From NCBI RefSeq assembly GCF_024679245.1, contig NC_090196.1:10894782-10958781 (forward strand): a stretch of 64,000 nucleotides of DNA, written 5' to 3'. Of the stretch, positions 30,244 through 42,533 are shown in pieces. The notes under the pieces are model-generated. The model had not been told where the DNA came from, made no database searches, and worked only from the letters and a program-made list of their open reading frames with translations. Position 1 is the first letter of the stretch; each line of letters begins with the position of its first letter. A program made the position numbers and the translations under genes. Source of the DNA: Pseudorasbora parva (Eukaryota; Chordata; Actinopteri; Cypriniformes; Gobionidae).

Positions 30244-33013
30244 TAGAGCTGTAATCGGGCCTTAAAAGTTAGGCCCGACAAGGACCGAGCCCGACAGAAT
30301 TCGGCCCGAGCCCGAAAAAGTATATTTTGATTGACAGGTTCGCAAACCCGGCCGCGTTTACAGCCCGACATTAGGCTATTGAAATGTACACACACACACA
30401 CAGCTCTTTTGCCTTTTGTCAAGAATGAGTCATTTTTACATTGTTTTAACATCATTTATTCAAGACTTACATAGCTATAGGCCACTGGAAGTTGGAACAA
30501 ATAAATAAAATAAGTCTTCTGTAACATCTTAACTTTACACTTAGCCTAAATAGGCTTACGGGCCCATAAAAAATTATCTCTTAACAAATTAAATCAATAT
30601 AAATTTTAAATTTAACGAATTAATTAAATTAAATAACGAAATAAAACTAAAGGTTACATAAAATTGAGATTAGGCAGCGGCCTAAGAAAAACGAAACCGG
30701 GACTTGCTTTCAGCCGTCTTTCTCCACAATCACCAATAGCTGCTAATATAAATAGGCCAACGCGCCAATAAAAAATAGTATTTATTAACAAATTAAATTA
30801 AGATAAATTGTAAATTAAAATTGGCATTTGGTAATAACTAAATTAAGATAAACGCTCTGCTGGATTCGCTTCGGCCCTTCTCTCCACAACCAGGCCTCAA
30901 CGCGACGTTGAACACCAGCTGAAATTTAATAAAAGAATAATGCTAGCATTAGCCAATATACTCTGTCTACATTATGCATTTAATACTCAATTAATATTTA
31001 ATTTTAATAAAAAGAAAAAACTTTACTCACCAAGATTAGGCTACATGTTTTTGTGGAGGAAATTATTGAATCCACTGTAGATGGCTTCAGCGCAGTCCTG
31101 CGCTCACTGATGGTGCGTCCAGCAGCACTGAACACCCATTCACTGCTACTGCTACTGGCCGGGATGCATAATACTGATCTGGCTAATTTAGCAAGTTTTG
31201 GGAAGGTTGGTTTGTTGGCCTTCCACCAGCCAAGAACATCCATTTCATTTTCCATGACAGCCGTTTCAATGTAGCGAGTGACCTCGTCATCTTCCAAGTC
31301 AGCTTGCCTGACATTTTCCCACTCCGTAAAATTCGCCCTTTTTGCCGGAGGAGTGGGTTCGACTCCGGAGAGCTCTGGGACTGGGTTTTGAATCTCCACA
31401 TCTGGTGCACCTGCAGCCATGGCTTGCAGAAGAGTGACATGAGCATGTACGGCATTCCTGTCTGAGTGTCAGAACATTCTCAGCTGGTTAAATTTTGGCC
31501 AGAGGAATGTCGCGATCTTGTGGAGGTCTTGTATTATCACTTTAAGCACGAGCCAGTCTTCGTGCCGTTTACGCACGACAGCTTGCTGAGGGGAGTCCAA
31601 AGCATTGGGCTGACAGTGGCGTCTCACACCAGAGACACACACTATTAAGTGTTGGATACTTGTCTCCCTCAAGTTCCCTCTGTGCTTCATAGAACGGCTT
31701 CAGAAAGTCTATTAAAAAGCCCAGTGTGTCCGGTGCTATTTTTTCAATGCGCGCGCTCTCCCCTCGTGCCTCCAGCTTTTCATGGAGTTCATGATAAATG
31801 GAATGTATAGAAGTCAGTGTGAGGTACACCGTACTGAACCGAGTGTCTCCCATTTGCAGCAATGTTGTTGACAGTTGCGCAGCCAAGCCTGACTGTTTAA
31901 CGTACCTCACTAATGATTTGGCAGCAGAAATGGTATCTCCTATGTCCGGAGCACCGTCAGCTTTGGATAACTCGACAATGTCGAGTCCGTGGCGCAGTAC
32001 CGTATTAATGACGTGGTCAATGCAGTCCAATCTCTGGTATGGCCTCATAGCTAATTTAATGTTTGCACCCTCATCGCTCACCCATACAATTTTGCTGAGA
32101 GAGGAAGCGTCAAGGCCAAACTTTGTCACCAGTAGTTTCAGTATCTCCCGTCTGATATTTTCTCCCGTCTTTGCCTCTTCCAAAGGGAACATTGTAGTTG
32201 TCAGGGTTTTATTCACCAGTTCCATATCCTCACTTATGAAATGGCATGTGATTGTCAAATAACTAATCTTCCTATAATCCTCTGTCCACATGTCTGTGGT
32301 CATTGCGACTGTGCCATCCTTCAACACAGTCTTAAGTTTCTGTACTAAAACTTCCCTCTTTTCGTCTGCCATCTCAGTGCACCTTTTCGCAATTATCACA
32401 TGGCGGGGAATAACAGAGTTTACGGGAACCCTCCCATACGCAGCCCCGATATAGATTAATTCTTGCGTCAGCTCTTCAAACCCCTCGCCATTTACGATAT
32501 TAAAAGGCCTAATGTCTTTACAGCAAAAGCTGACACACTTCTCCATCACCGTTTGTTTCACCTTTGCAGGTATGGGTTTCGATGCTGTAACAAACGATGT
32601 GATTGTAGGTTGATCCTGGGCACTGGCAGGTGTTGTACAGCTTCGATCAACATGCCTTATCAGCGACAAATTCCCTGTCGTTTTGCTGTCGTACTTTAAC
32701 AGAATGTTGCATCTTTTGCATTTCACATAACCCACTGACTCATTATTCTCATTATGCACATGGTCAAACGTTTTCCACACCTCAGACTTTGCTTTCTTTG
32801 CCGGTGCAGCCAAAACGTAATCGCCAGAGGCCAGCCTCCGTTTCACCTCCTCAGCATCCATTTTCGCGGTAAAAGAAAAACGCATCACCTGACTGCTCAT
32901 TTACCGTGCAAGCCCGAGCCCGGCCCGAGCCCGTGTAAAATGATAGAAATTAGGACCGAACCCGTCGGGTCCCGTCGGGTTCCTTCGGGTTCGGGCAAAG
33001 ATCTTCAGTTCTA
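30244..33013 (-). mobile_element. hAT transposon with BED/hAT transposase, 2.77 kb
   Basis: The ends TAGAGCTGTAATC and, reversed, TAGAACTGAAGATC are flanked by an exact 8-bp duplication CTGTACAC (30236-30243 and 33014-33021). GCCCGA/CCCGACGGG motifs are reiterated just inside both ends, likely transposase-binding sites. The transposase is on the minus strand. Confidence 0.9.
31004..32900 (-). pseudogene. hAT transposase (BED zinc finger), one frameshift region and stop
   Basis: The frame from 32900 is open for 443 codons; M14 (MDAEEVKRRL) is a likelier start. The BED finger is C61-x2-C64...H83-x4-C88 near the N-terminus. The hAT core follows (AMTTDMWTEDYRKISYLTITCHFI with the first catalytic Asp, VSDEGANIKLA, LDCIDHVINTVL). 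The frame is lost near 31600-31690, where NCQPNALDSPQQAV-type text appears in other frames. The C-terminus at 31420-31004 keeps the dimerisation block (DVLGWWKANKPTFPKLAKLA, SEWVFSAAGRTISERR). Similar to ZBED-like hAT proteins. A single damaged zone separates two good halves, so decay is recent. Confidence 0.88.
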
Positions 33014-33159
33014 CTGTACACCTTCAAATGGCGAGTATTCACTTTATGTGGCACAGAACCCAGGTTGGAGCCAGTTAACTGCCCAGTGGCTTCAGTACTG
33101 GAGTTCCTTAAAGATCATTTAACAGGTCTGCCGATCTTTCCCCATCCACACTTAAGATC
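33014..33159 (+). pseudogene. DIRS recombinase N-terminal remnant, right part
   Basis: Continues the remnant cut by the hAT element (YTFKWRVFT, SQLTAQWLQYWS in shifted frame) up to CACTTAAGATC, where the mini-DIRS begins. Confidence 0.65.
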
Positions 33160-34341
33160 GTCCCCGGTTACAACTGTAACCTTAGTTCCCTGAGAACAGG
33201 GAACGAGACGCTGCGTCAGCTGACGCTATGGGGGGACGCCTCCAGCGTGACCGGTGTCTGAAACGCTATCCAATCACATCAGTCCTACTGACCGGCGACA
33301 GCCTCTGACGTCGACCAGGAAGTATAAAAGGGCGTCTTGCAAACACAACCGCATTCAATTCGTCTGAAGGGACTGTTCGCAGGCAGGCCCCGAGGCATGG
33401 CAAAAGTGACGCAGTGTCTCGTTCCCTGTTCTAAGGGAACTAAGGTTACAGTCGTAACCGGGGACGTTCCCTTTCGTAAGGGAACTCGAGGTGCGTCAGC
33501 TGACGCTATGGGGAACGATATACTCACGCCGCCATGCCGAGGGGAGTGCATGCCTACTGGCAGTGACAACTGTCAGGACAAGCAAATTCAACTGAAATGC
33601 CTGAACCACTCCCCCTCTGGTCACATTAGGCTGTCAGTGACCGCATTCCCTACGGTCATAGCCCGAGCCATGGCCTTGGGGCACCTTCGTGTACCCTACC
33701 ACGGCCGCTCAAAGGCCTGGAACCAACCTGTTCGACTGAAGGGGTTCCTTTAAGGGAATGTGGCTAGGGGACCCGAGGGCGCCCCAGCCAGTCACTATTC
33801 GGGAAGAACTTCACCGAATGCCACCAGGGAGGCTTGACCTGGCGTCACTATGCGGGATGCTTCCGTCTGCCAGCCCAGTCTGTTAACACACAGAGCCTCT
33901 GGAAACTCGCCTCTGGAGAGGCATTCAGCTGAGGGACTGCGAACTGGCAGTGTCCGCCTCAGACCGGATCTCAGAGACGGGCTATCCTGGAGAACAGCGC
34001 TCAGCATAGTGCTTTCCGACCCTTGCTAGCGAGGGGATTCAGCTGTTCGATCCTAGGATCTACCGAGCACATACATTACAGGGGTGCTCAGGAGGCCTGA
34101 GAAGGCCTACAGGCTGATCTCACAGGGAGACCCTGAGGGGCCAACAACCCACTGACCAGGCCCAGGCGGCCATAAACTCACAGACAACCCTCATAAGAGG
34201 GGAGCTCTTAAGCCTGCCTGGTAGGTACCATGCTGTAGGCAACCTATGCAGGTCCCTGTCCTGTAGGGTCCGCATAGCAGCAGCGTAAACTCGTCGTGCT
34301 AGAGTGTGCGACCGCCATCAGGTCTACAACTAGCTGTCAGC

Positions 34342-34816
34342 CTAAGCTGTTACGTGTCTCCGTCCAAGGAACTCGATCCCCCCAGGGAGGCCTACTGCCT
34401 GCCGGGCTACTCGTGACCAACACTGGGGCCGGGGAACGACTTCAGGGAGGCTTGGTGATTCACCACCCTCCACTTCCATCCCTTGCTGAAGTGGGAGCTC
34501 CTCGGCCGACGATGAGGAGGAGTTATAACCCAACTCCTCCTCCAGCGGCCGCCCCTCGCGATCTGGCCCATCGCCGAGCACGCCGACGCTCACAGTTCGC
34601 ACAGGAGGCTTTTTCCTCAAGAACCTCCCGTGCGTGCTCCACACCCAGGCAGAACACGCAGAGAGTATGTGTGTCCTCAGGTGTGAGGAACCTGGGGCAC
34701 GGGTCTGCACACTTTCTGAAGCCGTGCTTCCTCTTGTGCACACACTTGGATGATGTTTCTTTTTGAATCAGACAAGACAGTCCCTGAAGACGAATTGGAT
34801 GCGGTTGTGTTTGCAC
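34342..34816 (-). pseudogene. DIRS Gag N-terminus of the DF subfamily
   Basis: The minus-strand frame ending at 34523 contains KCADPCPRFLTPEDTHTLC, VFCLGVEHAREVLEEK and CANC, the Cys/His module. A frame change at about 34545-34600, in Gly/Ser/Glu-rich text, leads to the second frame that ends at 34342. The remaining Gag is missing. Confidence 0.75.
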
Positions 34817-34820
34817 GGCA

Positions 34821-34857
34821 ACCTTTTATACTTCCTGGTCGCCCGTCGATGACGTCA
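34821..34857 (-). promoter_or_regulatory. DIRS terminal promoter: TGACGTCA and TATAAAAGG
   Basis: On the minus strand TGACGTCA (34850-34857) precedes TATAAAAGG (about 34822-34830), as in the other subfamilies. Confidence 0.55.
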
Positions 34858-35157
34858 GAGGCTGTCGCCGGTCAGTAGGACTGATGTGATTGGATAGCGT
34901 TTCAGACACCGGTCACGCTGGAGGCGTCCCCCCATAGCGTCAACTGAAGCAGCTCGAGTTCCCTTTCGAAAGGGAACTAAGGACGGTCATAGCAGCCTTC
35001 CACACACCGTTATGTGGTGGAAGAATAAATACATGTTTGATACTCGGTATGTAAAGTGCAATTATTATTTACAACGTTTTCACTAAAATAAATAAATTAC
35101 TGAGGCAATTGTCCTGTAAACATGTGACCTCAATTGTCCATAAATGAAAATACTCAC

Positions 35158-35202
35158 ATGTAGAAGTTGATGTTTGAGAAGAGCTTGTAGGTTCAGGGGT
35201 TG
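35158..35202 (-). CDS. Putative PTS mini-exon 6
   Basis: 45 nt, TPEPTSSSQTSTST, acceptor TTTGTTTCAG, donor GTGAGTATTTT. Confidence 0.5.
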
Positions 35203-35644
35203 CTGAAACAAATTAGATTGATAAAGAAATAGAAACATAATTTAAGTAATAATCACTGACATGCTTAAAATAACTGTGTCAGGCTAAAACTAGCAAAAAA
35301 CACTTAATGCATTGCGTTGGTGTATGATAGGGCCCTAAATCTATAAACTGGAGATTGGGGCATAAGTAAAAAACAGTTTGATACTCATCATGTGAAATTA
35401 ACTAAGTACAATTATTATTTACCACATTACACTAAAATAAATAAAATACTGATGCAATTGTCCTACGTGGCGGCCAAAGCAGCCTTCCACACACCGTTAT
35501 GTGGTGGAAGAATAAATACATGTTTTATACTCGGTATGTAAAGTGCAATTATTATTTACAACGTTTTCACTAAAATAAATAAATTACTGAGGCAATTGTC
35601 CTGTAAACATGTGACCTCAATTGTCCATAAATGAAAATACTCAC

Positions 35645-35689
35645 ATGTAGAAGTTGATGTTTGAGAAGAGCTTGTAGGTTCAGGGGTTG
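35645..35689 (-). CDS. Putative PTS mini-exon 5
   Basis: 45 nt, TPEPTSSSQTSTST, splice sites intact. Confidence 0.5.
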
Positions 35690-35985
35690 CTGAAACAAAT
35701 TAAATTTTTAAAGAAATAGAAACATAATTTATGTAATAATCACTGACATGTTTAAAATAACTGTCAGGCTAAAACTAGCAAAAAACACTTGATTGTGTCG
35801 GTGTATGATAGGGCCCTAAATCTATAAACTGGAGATTGGGGCACAAATAAAAAACAGTTTGATACTCATCATGTAAAATTAAATAAGTACAATTATTATT
35901 TACCACATTTACACTAAAATATATAAAATACTGATGCAATTATCCTATGTGGCGGCCATAGCAGCCTTCCACACACCGTTATGTG

Positions 35986-36358
35986 GTGGATATCTGGGGA
36001 AGCACTAACTGGTAACCCATTTTCTTACATGGTATTCTGAGGATGAGGCCTGCGGCTCAGGTCTTGGGATCTAGCTATGTCATTGGAGGGGTTGTACTTG
36101 GCACTCGGCTTTCTGCGTTAGTCGGTATTGCCGGTGTTACCGGTGTTCAGGAAAAACACCGGTTACATCACTTGCCCACCACGGCAAAGACCGGGTTATG
36201 TGCCTAATGTACCCACTAATACGGCCCGGTTAACATTCCTTCAAGCATTTCATCCTCCTGTCAGCGGAACATATACATCAGGCACAGGTATGCGTTTCCT
36301 AAAGCATCATCGTTGGATGCAGCGCCTCAATCCCCTCTTAGGGAACCATGGTTAAATG
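35986..36358 (+). pseudogene. Degenerate DIRS recombinase remnant
   Basis: Fullest sister of the piece at 1585-1962, with RPGYVPNVPTN and TFLQAFHPPVSG readable. Confidence 0.65.
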
Positions 36359-36780
36359 CATAAACTGAAAAGTTTTTTTCCTATTAAAAATGTTCTGTTT
36401 TAACTGGTAGGTGCTGATGTTTGATACTCAGAATGTGAAATGAAATAAGTGAAATTATTTACCGCATTTACACTAAAATAAATAAATTACTAATGCAATT
36501 GTCCTATTAATATGTTTACTCTCAAATGTCCATGAATGAAAATACTCACTTGTAGAAGCTGTTGTCGAAGAGCTTGTAGGTGCAGTGGTTGCTGAAAAAT
36601 GAGATTTATGGAAAATTAGAAACATAATTCAAATAATATTCATTGACATGCTTAAAAGGACATTTTTGCATGCAATGCAATTCTTTATTGCAAAAACTTG
36701 TTAATAAAAGACCACATGACAGCATCTGTAAACTGTGTAAATATAGTTTTTTCTGACTGAATTGTCTATCTATATGAATA
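36359..36780. repeat. Mini-exon array block, 42-nt exon subtype
   Basis: Includes the uninterrupted target AAATATAGTTTTTTCTGACTG region near 36740. Confidence 0.75.
36550..36591 (-). CDS. Putative PTS mini-exon 4
   Basis: 42 nt, TTAPTSSSTTAST, acceptor CATTTTTCAG, donor GTGAGTATTTT. Confidence 0.5.
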
Positions 36781-36960
36781 TTTTCTATCCTAGACCACCC
36801 TCCATGAGGAAATGGGCAGTTAACTGATTTCATTCAGTTAACTGCCCAGTGGCTTCAGTGCCGGAGTTCCTTCAAGATCATTGAACAGGTCTGCCGATCT
36901 TTTCCCATCCACACTTAAGATCTACGTGGTGGCCATAGCGGCCTTTCACACACTATTATG
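36781..36960 (+). pseudogene. DIRS recombinase N-terminal remnant, internally deleted
   Basis: Bears PSTLKIYV-like text and the AAIAAFHT patch, with much of the KLY...EPVNC region lost. Confidence 0.55.
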
Positions 36961-37240
36961 TGGTGGAAGAATAAATACATTTATTCTTATTAAAATGTCA
37001 CTTTTAACTGGTAGGTGCTGATGTTTGATACTCAGTATGTGAAGTGCAATTATTATTTACCACATTTACACTAAAATAAATACATTGCTGAGGCAATTGT
37101 CCTGTTAACATGTTAACTCATTTGTCCTTAAATGAAAATACTCACGTGTAGAAGAGCTTGTAGGTTCAAGGGTTGCTGAAACAAATTAGATTTATAAAGA
37201 AATAGAAACATAATATAAGTAATAATCACTGGCATGCTTA
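36961..37240. repeat. Mini-exon array block with short exon
   Basis: A unit ending at ACTGGCATGCTTA, where foreign sequence starts. Confidence 0.75.
37146..37175 (-). CDS. Putative PTS mini-exon 3, 30-nt form
   Basis: 30 nt encoding TLEPTSSST; 15 nt (five codons) are missing relative to the 45-nt exons, so phase and both splice sites are preserved. Confidence 0.45.
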
Positions 37241-37420
37241 AAGGTGTCATGACCTGGCTTTTAAAAAAAAATTATACTGTTGTCTGAAGTTAACTAATGA
37301 TGTTCGTGTGGTTTTTACATTCAAAAACATCATAACTAATAAGTAATATGCTATTTTCCAAACTGGTTTTGAGGCTCTCTCCAAAACGCTGGGTCTTGAT
37401 TGGCATGCCACACTAGAGAC
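37241..37420. other. Unassigned repeat-like sequence
   Basis: Starts AAGGTGTCATGACCTGGC; probably the left part of an insertion that continues after the Harbinger element at 38131. Confidence 0.35.
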
Positions 37421-37423
37421 TTA

Positions 37424-38127
37424 GGCCTAGTCCACACGTACACGGGTATTCTTATTACCGGAGTTTTTCCTCCTCCGTTTTAAAAAACAATCGCGTCCAC
37501 ACAAGCACGGTTTAAAAAATAAATCTGTACACATGAGAACGCAAAACTACGCTATGAATGGCTGCCTGATTTCCACATGGGTCCCATCCACGGCACCGAT
37601 GCACATTGCACTGACTGAGGGATGCCATGGGCAAGTGAAACCCTTCTACAAGTTCCTTTACTTTGGACTCAATGACATGTAACTGTATATACACGGGTGC
37701 AGGGCCGAAGTGGACTGTAATAGCTCAACACACTTGCTTTACTATTTTGTATTATTGCATTCTGGTGCATTTGTTCTGCAATATAATGAAATAACTGAAC
37801 ATTTATCTGTAGGCTATAGCTACATGTGATAAGTGCTGTTAGTAGAGTCCATGCACCGCATAGACTCGACTCATGTAAATCAAAAGGAGATAACGTGGAA
37901 AATCTGACGTCAAACAAAGAGAACGGCGTGCATTTCGACTTAAAAAGCCGAAATCTCCGGCTTCACCATCTACACGACAACGCTGTAAGCGGAGTTTCTA
38001 AAAATCTTCACCCTGGACGGAGTTTAACAAGTGTAGACCCAATACAGTGTTTGCGTGTGGACGAACAGCCAAACCGCGTAGAAAAAGCTGCGGTTTTGAA
38101 AAAACCCGTGTTCGTGTGGACAGGGCC
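37424..38127 (-). mobile_element. Small Harbinger-type element (704 bp) with transposase relic
   Basis: The ends GGCCTAGTCCACACGTACA and, reversed, GGCCCTGTCCACACGAACA are flanked by TTA on both sides (37421-37423, 38128-38130), a PIF/Harbinger-type duplication. On the minus strand near 37555-37615 a reading CIGAVDGTHVEIRQP survives, matching the DGTHV catalytic Asp block of Harbinger transposases. Confidence 0.8.
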
Positions 38128-38130
38128 TTA

Positions 38131-38967
38131 GAAGTAAACGCCCACAGCTAGGATTGGATAAGATTTGCATATTTAATGAGCTTAAACTCCCCTGTAAGTT
38201 CAGGGAGAGAAGAGATTGAGGGAGAAGCAGCAACCGGAATGATTTCCTCGATCACAGGGCTCGTAAACGTCTTTATCAAACAAACATCAACCCGCGATTG
38301 ATTGTACTATTATTTTTATATTACACATAGCTACTGGATTAGACGTAGAGGCGTTTTCTCGCGCAGTGAAGTAAGTATGAAGCACAGGACCGTTTGCTAA
38401 GCTTAGTGGCTATAAAAGCTTTTCTTTGACTAACCTAAAGGGTATTCTTATATTACCATGACCTTTTATATATCAAAAGCTCACAAAAATAACAGTTTGT
38501 TCTGGATCATCTATTTAGTGTTTGCTATTGATTCCAATGCCTAGTCATGTAGTTTTCTTTTACAAATGGTTGCCATAATAACATTCCAAAACAGTTAAAT
38601 TCAGTTAATTGCATCAATTAAAGTTAGTTCAACACAGAAAAAACTTGAATCAACCATTCATCTTATGATCCTCTTTAGAAAGCATTGTCTGTAAGTTTAT
38701 GATTAAGTTTTATTATATTTCTTATATTTACTATATATAAAGCTATGTAGTGCAGAATATTAGACATTTAAGAATTATATACAATTAATTTATATCACTG
38801 TTATGTTTTTGGAGATAACCAAGCAGCTCCATCATTTACATTTCCTTTCTGTAGTTTCACTCTGTTTCAACATAGAATAAAGCAGCATTCTCCCACAATC
38901 CTACGTGTTGAAGGAGATTATCTATCTGTCTAACTTTGGGAAGAGAGACGCTAATGTGAGGGCAGAA
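38131..38967. other. Unassigned AT-rich sequence
   Basis: No gene recognised; the array resumes near 38968 with GTGTGATACTCGTTATG. Confidence 0.4.
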
Positions 38968-39172
38968 TACAGTGTGATACTCGTTATGTGAAATTAAATA
39001 AGTACAGTTATTATTTACCACATTTACACTAAAATAAATAAAATATTAATGCAATTGTCCTACGTGACAGTCATAGCGGGCTTCCACAAACCGTTATGTG
39101 GTGGATCTCTGGGGAACCACTAACTGGTAACCCATTTTCTTTCATGGTATTCTGAGGATGAGGCCTTCGGCT
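38968..39172 (+). repeat. Array intron and DIRS recombinase remnant, left part
   Basis: Array intron, the DIRS patch and GGATCTCTGGGGAACCACTAA, cut at GAGGCCTTCGGCT by the Harbinger pair and resumed at 43346. Confidence 0.7.
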
Positions 39173-39454
39173 AAGTGCCCGGTTGCATAAAACACCTTAA
39201 GTGAAAATTTCCCTTAAGATCGCCCTTAGGTTTCCCTTAAACTTAAGGGTGTTGCATAAAATAACCCTTAAGTATCACTTAAGGGTTTATTAAACTGAAA
39301 CGTCATAAACCCTTAGAATTATCCTCAAATGTCTATTTTTCACTTAAGTAATCCCTTAAAAACCGTTAAGTGTTGCATAAAGCCCCTTAACTGTCATTTT
39401 CCTAAGTATAGTTTAAGGTTAGGAAAAGTTTACCTTAAGAGTTGACGAACATTA

Positions 39455-40394
39455 ATGAGAAAAAAATAGCTGAGTTTATTGATCCTTTTGAAGATGTAAA
39501 TGTGCCAAAGTGAATTTTTCGCGATAGGCAGAATCCTCTGGACCATCTTAGCGATGAAAAACTATATAGATTTAATATAGATTTGATCGCCGCGGGATAT
39601 ATGAGATCGCTAACAAACTGGAAGGCGATCTTGATCATGTTACCCAGCGCAACCACTCACTACCCTCTGTGTTACAGTTGCTTATAGCACTTCGGTTCTT
39701 TGCAACTGGGAGTTTCCAGTCTGTGGGAGATGTTTTCCATGTTCATAAATCGTCAGTTAGTAGAGTTATTCACCGGGTTGCAGGGACTCTCTGCCGTCAT
39801 TTAAGCCAAACTGTGACATTTCCATCGCGTGTTGAACTGGATGCCATTCAAACCTCTTTTTTTCGGAAAGGGTTTCCTCGAATAAGTGGTGTAATCGATG
39901 GCACACATGTCAGAATTCAGGCTCCCCGCACGCATGAAGATCAGTATGTTAACAGAAAAAATTACCATTCTGTTAATGTGCAGCTAGTGTGACCATGTGT
40001 GCAGAATTAGAAATGAAATATTTTATCAATGTATTAAAATGTATTTTGACTTGTTGATAATTATGGTCATCGTTTGATCCTATGAAAGATACAACAATGT
40101 GTTGACACACACACGGTCTATAATTGAGAGGACGATCGGACAGCTCAAACATTTCAGCTGACGATCGGACAGCTCAGATTTCACTGTCTCCACAACGAGC
40201 TGCGCGTCTGCAGAATTATTGTCGCCAGCGTTGTTCTTTTTAACATGTCAAAGATGTATTGTGAAGAGGGAGATGATGTCGAAGAAGAGGCTCAAGAAGC
40301 AGAAGCAGAAGAGGCTCATGAAGAAAATCAACAAGATTTTCAACGGGCTGGATTTGTTGTCAGAGATGCCATCGTAAATGCATTCTTTAATTAG
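39455..40394 (+). pseudogene. Harbinger transposase H1, decayed
   Basis: The start ATG AGA AAA AAA runs into TAG because one A of the A-run is lost. Open from 39669: LLIALRFFATGSFQSV, VHKSSVSRVIHR (helix-turn-helix) and SGVIDGTHVRIQAPRTHEDQ with the first catalytic Asp. A two-base deletion in CTAGTGTGACC ends the frame after NVQLV, and the second Asp block (GDSGYPCRPW in H3) is deleted. The C-terminal KRRFHCLHNE part holds a 30-base local duplication near 40137-40180. Not functional. Confidence 0.85.
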
Positions 40395-40546
40395 TTTAGC
40401 TAGTAGCCTATGGACAATGGTCATAAATATAAATAAATGAAATATAAATAAATAAATCATAAATAAATACAAAACCTGTCAGATCTGTCATAAAAAAAAT
40501 ATTCGTCAATTGATGTGCATTTTATTTTTTCTTCACTTAAGCTGCA

Positions 40547-40830
40547 TTAGTTTGTTATTAAGAATGAAGTTGTAAAGGTCTTGATTTTCCTTCTCCTTTT
40601 AAGTTTTTCGATCTCTAATTGCAGTTTTGTCTTCTGTAGGACGTCTCTTTGCAGTTCTAGCACTTTTTCTCTTGTCGCGGCTGGAGAGGATATTTGCGTC
40701 TTTCTGCAATTCACAAGTGTTTTGAAGGAATAATGAAAAAAATCTAAAAATTGCATCGAGGCTGTTCTAAGTAAAATTAACAATAGACTAAAATAATTGT
40801 TAACAAAGAAGCAATAAAACCTCACTTTGC
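40547..40830 (-). pseudogene. Harbinger ORF2 (coiled-coil C-terminus) H1
   Basis: TREKVLELQRDVLQKTKLQLEIEKLK is visible; a one-base loss in the KKEKE run shifts the end. In Harbinger elements this partner protein carries a Myb/SANT-like domain that brings the transposase to DNA; only its C-terminal helix is evident here. Confidence 0.65.
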
Positions 40831-41547
40831 TGCATGATTTGGCGTGCTGCTGGCGCTCTGCCGGTGTTGAAGCTGATTTTTGCTGAGAAGGTCTAACGTG
40901 TGAAACAAATAACGTTACCAAGCATATTTTATTTTGTCGTGATCTTCAAATCGTTTATCCTCAGCAGTGATCATTTTTATTTGATTTAAGACAATAATGT
41001 TCTCTCACTCCGTGTAATATTCCTCTTGTTGAATCTCAGCTTCATTCTCTAACCCGCCAGCGTAGCGTGTCTATGGCAACAATAGAATTTTATAACGGTA
41101 AAACCTGGGTCACAGTCGTGAAACACTTAGCGGCGTCCCTTACCTAAGAGAACCGTTTAAGGGATTATATGCAACACCCTTAAATCATTCCCTTAGATAA
41201 GGGGAAATCACGCCTTAAGTATCATACTTAAGGGAAAAACTTAAGGTGTTTTATGCAACCGGGCACTGGGCCCGGTTGCATAAAACACCTTAAGTGAAAA
41301 TTTCCCTTAAGATCGCCCTTAGGTTTCCCTTAAACTTAAGGGTGTTGCATAAAATAACCCTTAAGTATCACTTAAGGGTTTATTAAACTGAAACGTCATA
41401 AACCCTTAGAATTATCCTCAAATGTCTATTTTTCACTTAAGTAATCCCTTAAAAACCGTTAAGTGTTGCATAAAGCCCCTTAACTGTCATTTTCCTAAGT
41501 ATAGTTTAAGGTTAGGAAAAGTTTACCTTAAGAGTTGACGAACATTA

Positions 41548-42471
41548 ATGAGAAAAAATTAGCTGAGTTTATTGATCCTGTTGAAGATGTAAATGTGCCA
41601 AAGTGAATTTTTCGCGATAGGGAGAATCCTCTGGACCATCTTAGCGATGAAAAACTGCTTCGCGAATATAGATTTGATCGCCGCGGGATATATGAGATCG
41701 CTAACAAACTGGAAAGCGATCTTGATCATGTTACCCAGCGCAACCACTCACTACCCTCTGTGTTACAGTTGCTTATAGCACTTCGGTTCGTTGCAACTGG
41801 GAGTTTCCAGTCTGTAGTGGGAGATGTTTTCCATGTTCATAAATCGTCAGTTAGTAGAGTTATTCACCGGGTTGCAGGGACTCTCTGCCGTCATTTAAGC
41901 CAAACTGTGACATTTCCATCGCGTGTTGAACTGGATGCCATTCAAACCTCTTTTTTTCGGAAAGCGGGGTTTCCTCGAATAAGTGGTGTAATCGATGGCA
42001 CACATGTCAGAATTCAGCAGGCTCCCCGCACGCATGAAGATCAGTATGTTAACAGAAAAAATTACCATTCTGTTAATGTGCAGCTAGTGTGACCATGTGT
42101 GCAGAATTAGAAATTAAATATTTTATCAATGTATTAAAATGTATTTTGACTTGTTGATAATTATGGTCATCGTTTGATCCTATGAAAGATACAACAATGC
42201 GTTGACACACACACGGTCTATAATTGAGAGGACGATCGGACAGCTCAAACGCAGATTTCACTGTCTCCACAACGAGCTGCGCATCTGCAGAATTATTGTC
42301 GCCAGCGTTGTTCTTTTTAACATGTCAAAGATGTATTGTGAAGAGGGAGATGATGTCGAAGAAGAGGCTCAAGAAGCAGAAGCAGAAGAGGCTCATGAAG
42401 AAAATTAACAAGATTTTCAACGGGCTGGATTTGTTGTCAGAGATGCCATCGTAAATGCATTCTTTAATTAG
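41548..42471 (+). pseudogene. Harbinger transposase H2, decayed
   Basis: Same lesions as H1 at the CTAGTGTGACC site and the same loss of the second catalytic block. Different small indels (VVGDVFHVHKSS intact; an extra CAG in RIQQAPRTHED). The C-terminus (THTRSIIERTIGQLKRRFHC, then Glu/Ala-rich tail) is readable to 42408 and in another frame to the normal stop near 42469. Not functional. Confidence 0.85.
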
Positions 42472-42533
42472 TTTAGCTAGTAGCCTATGGACAATAGTCA
42501 TAAATATAAATAAATGAAATATAAATAAATAAA

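Larger units (their letters stand above)
33160..34984 (-). mobile_element. Mini-DIRS copy DF (1.8 kb) with both ends
   Basis: Terminal repeats of a distinct subfamily: GCGTCAGCTGACGCTATGG, TCCAGCGTGACCGGTGTCTG and CCGGCGACAGCCTCTGACGTCG occur near 33200-33315 and in inverse near 34845-34955. Palindromic right-end modules are at about 33165-33215 and 33415-33465. Only gag and about 900 bp of non-coding DNA remain, with no RT or recombinase. Inserted in the recombinase remnant at AAGATC / GGTCATAGCAGCC. Confidence 0.85.
34985..35985. repeat. Mini-exon array block, two 487-bp units
   Basis: Exons at 35158 and 35645 with DIRS patches near 34988 and 35470. Confidence 0.85.
39176..41265 (+). mobile_element. 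Harbinger element H1 (first of tandem pair)
   Basis: The terminus TGCCCGGTTGCATAAAACAC is inverted at 41246-41265. Many CTTAAGGG motifs lie inside each end. Transposase on plus, coiled-coil ORF2 on minus, facing each other. AAG precedes it at 39173-39175 and follows the pair at 43346-43348. Confidence 0.88.
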
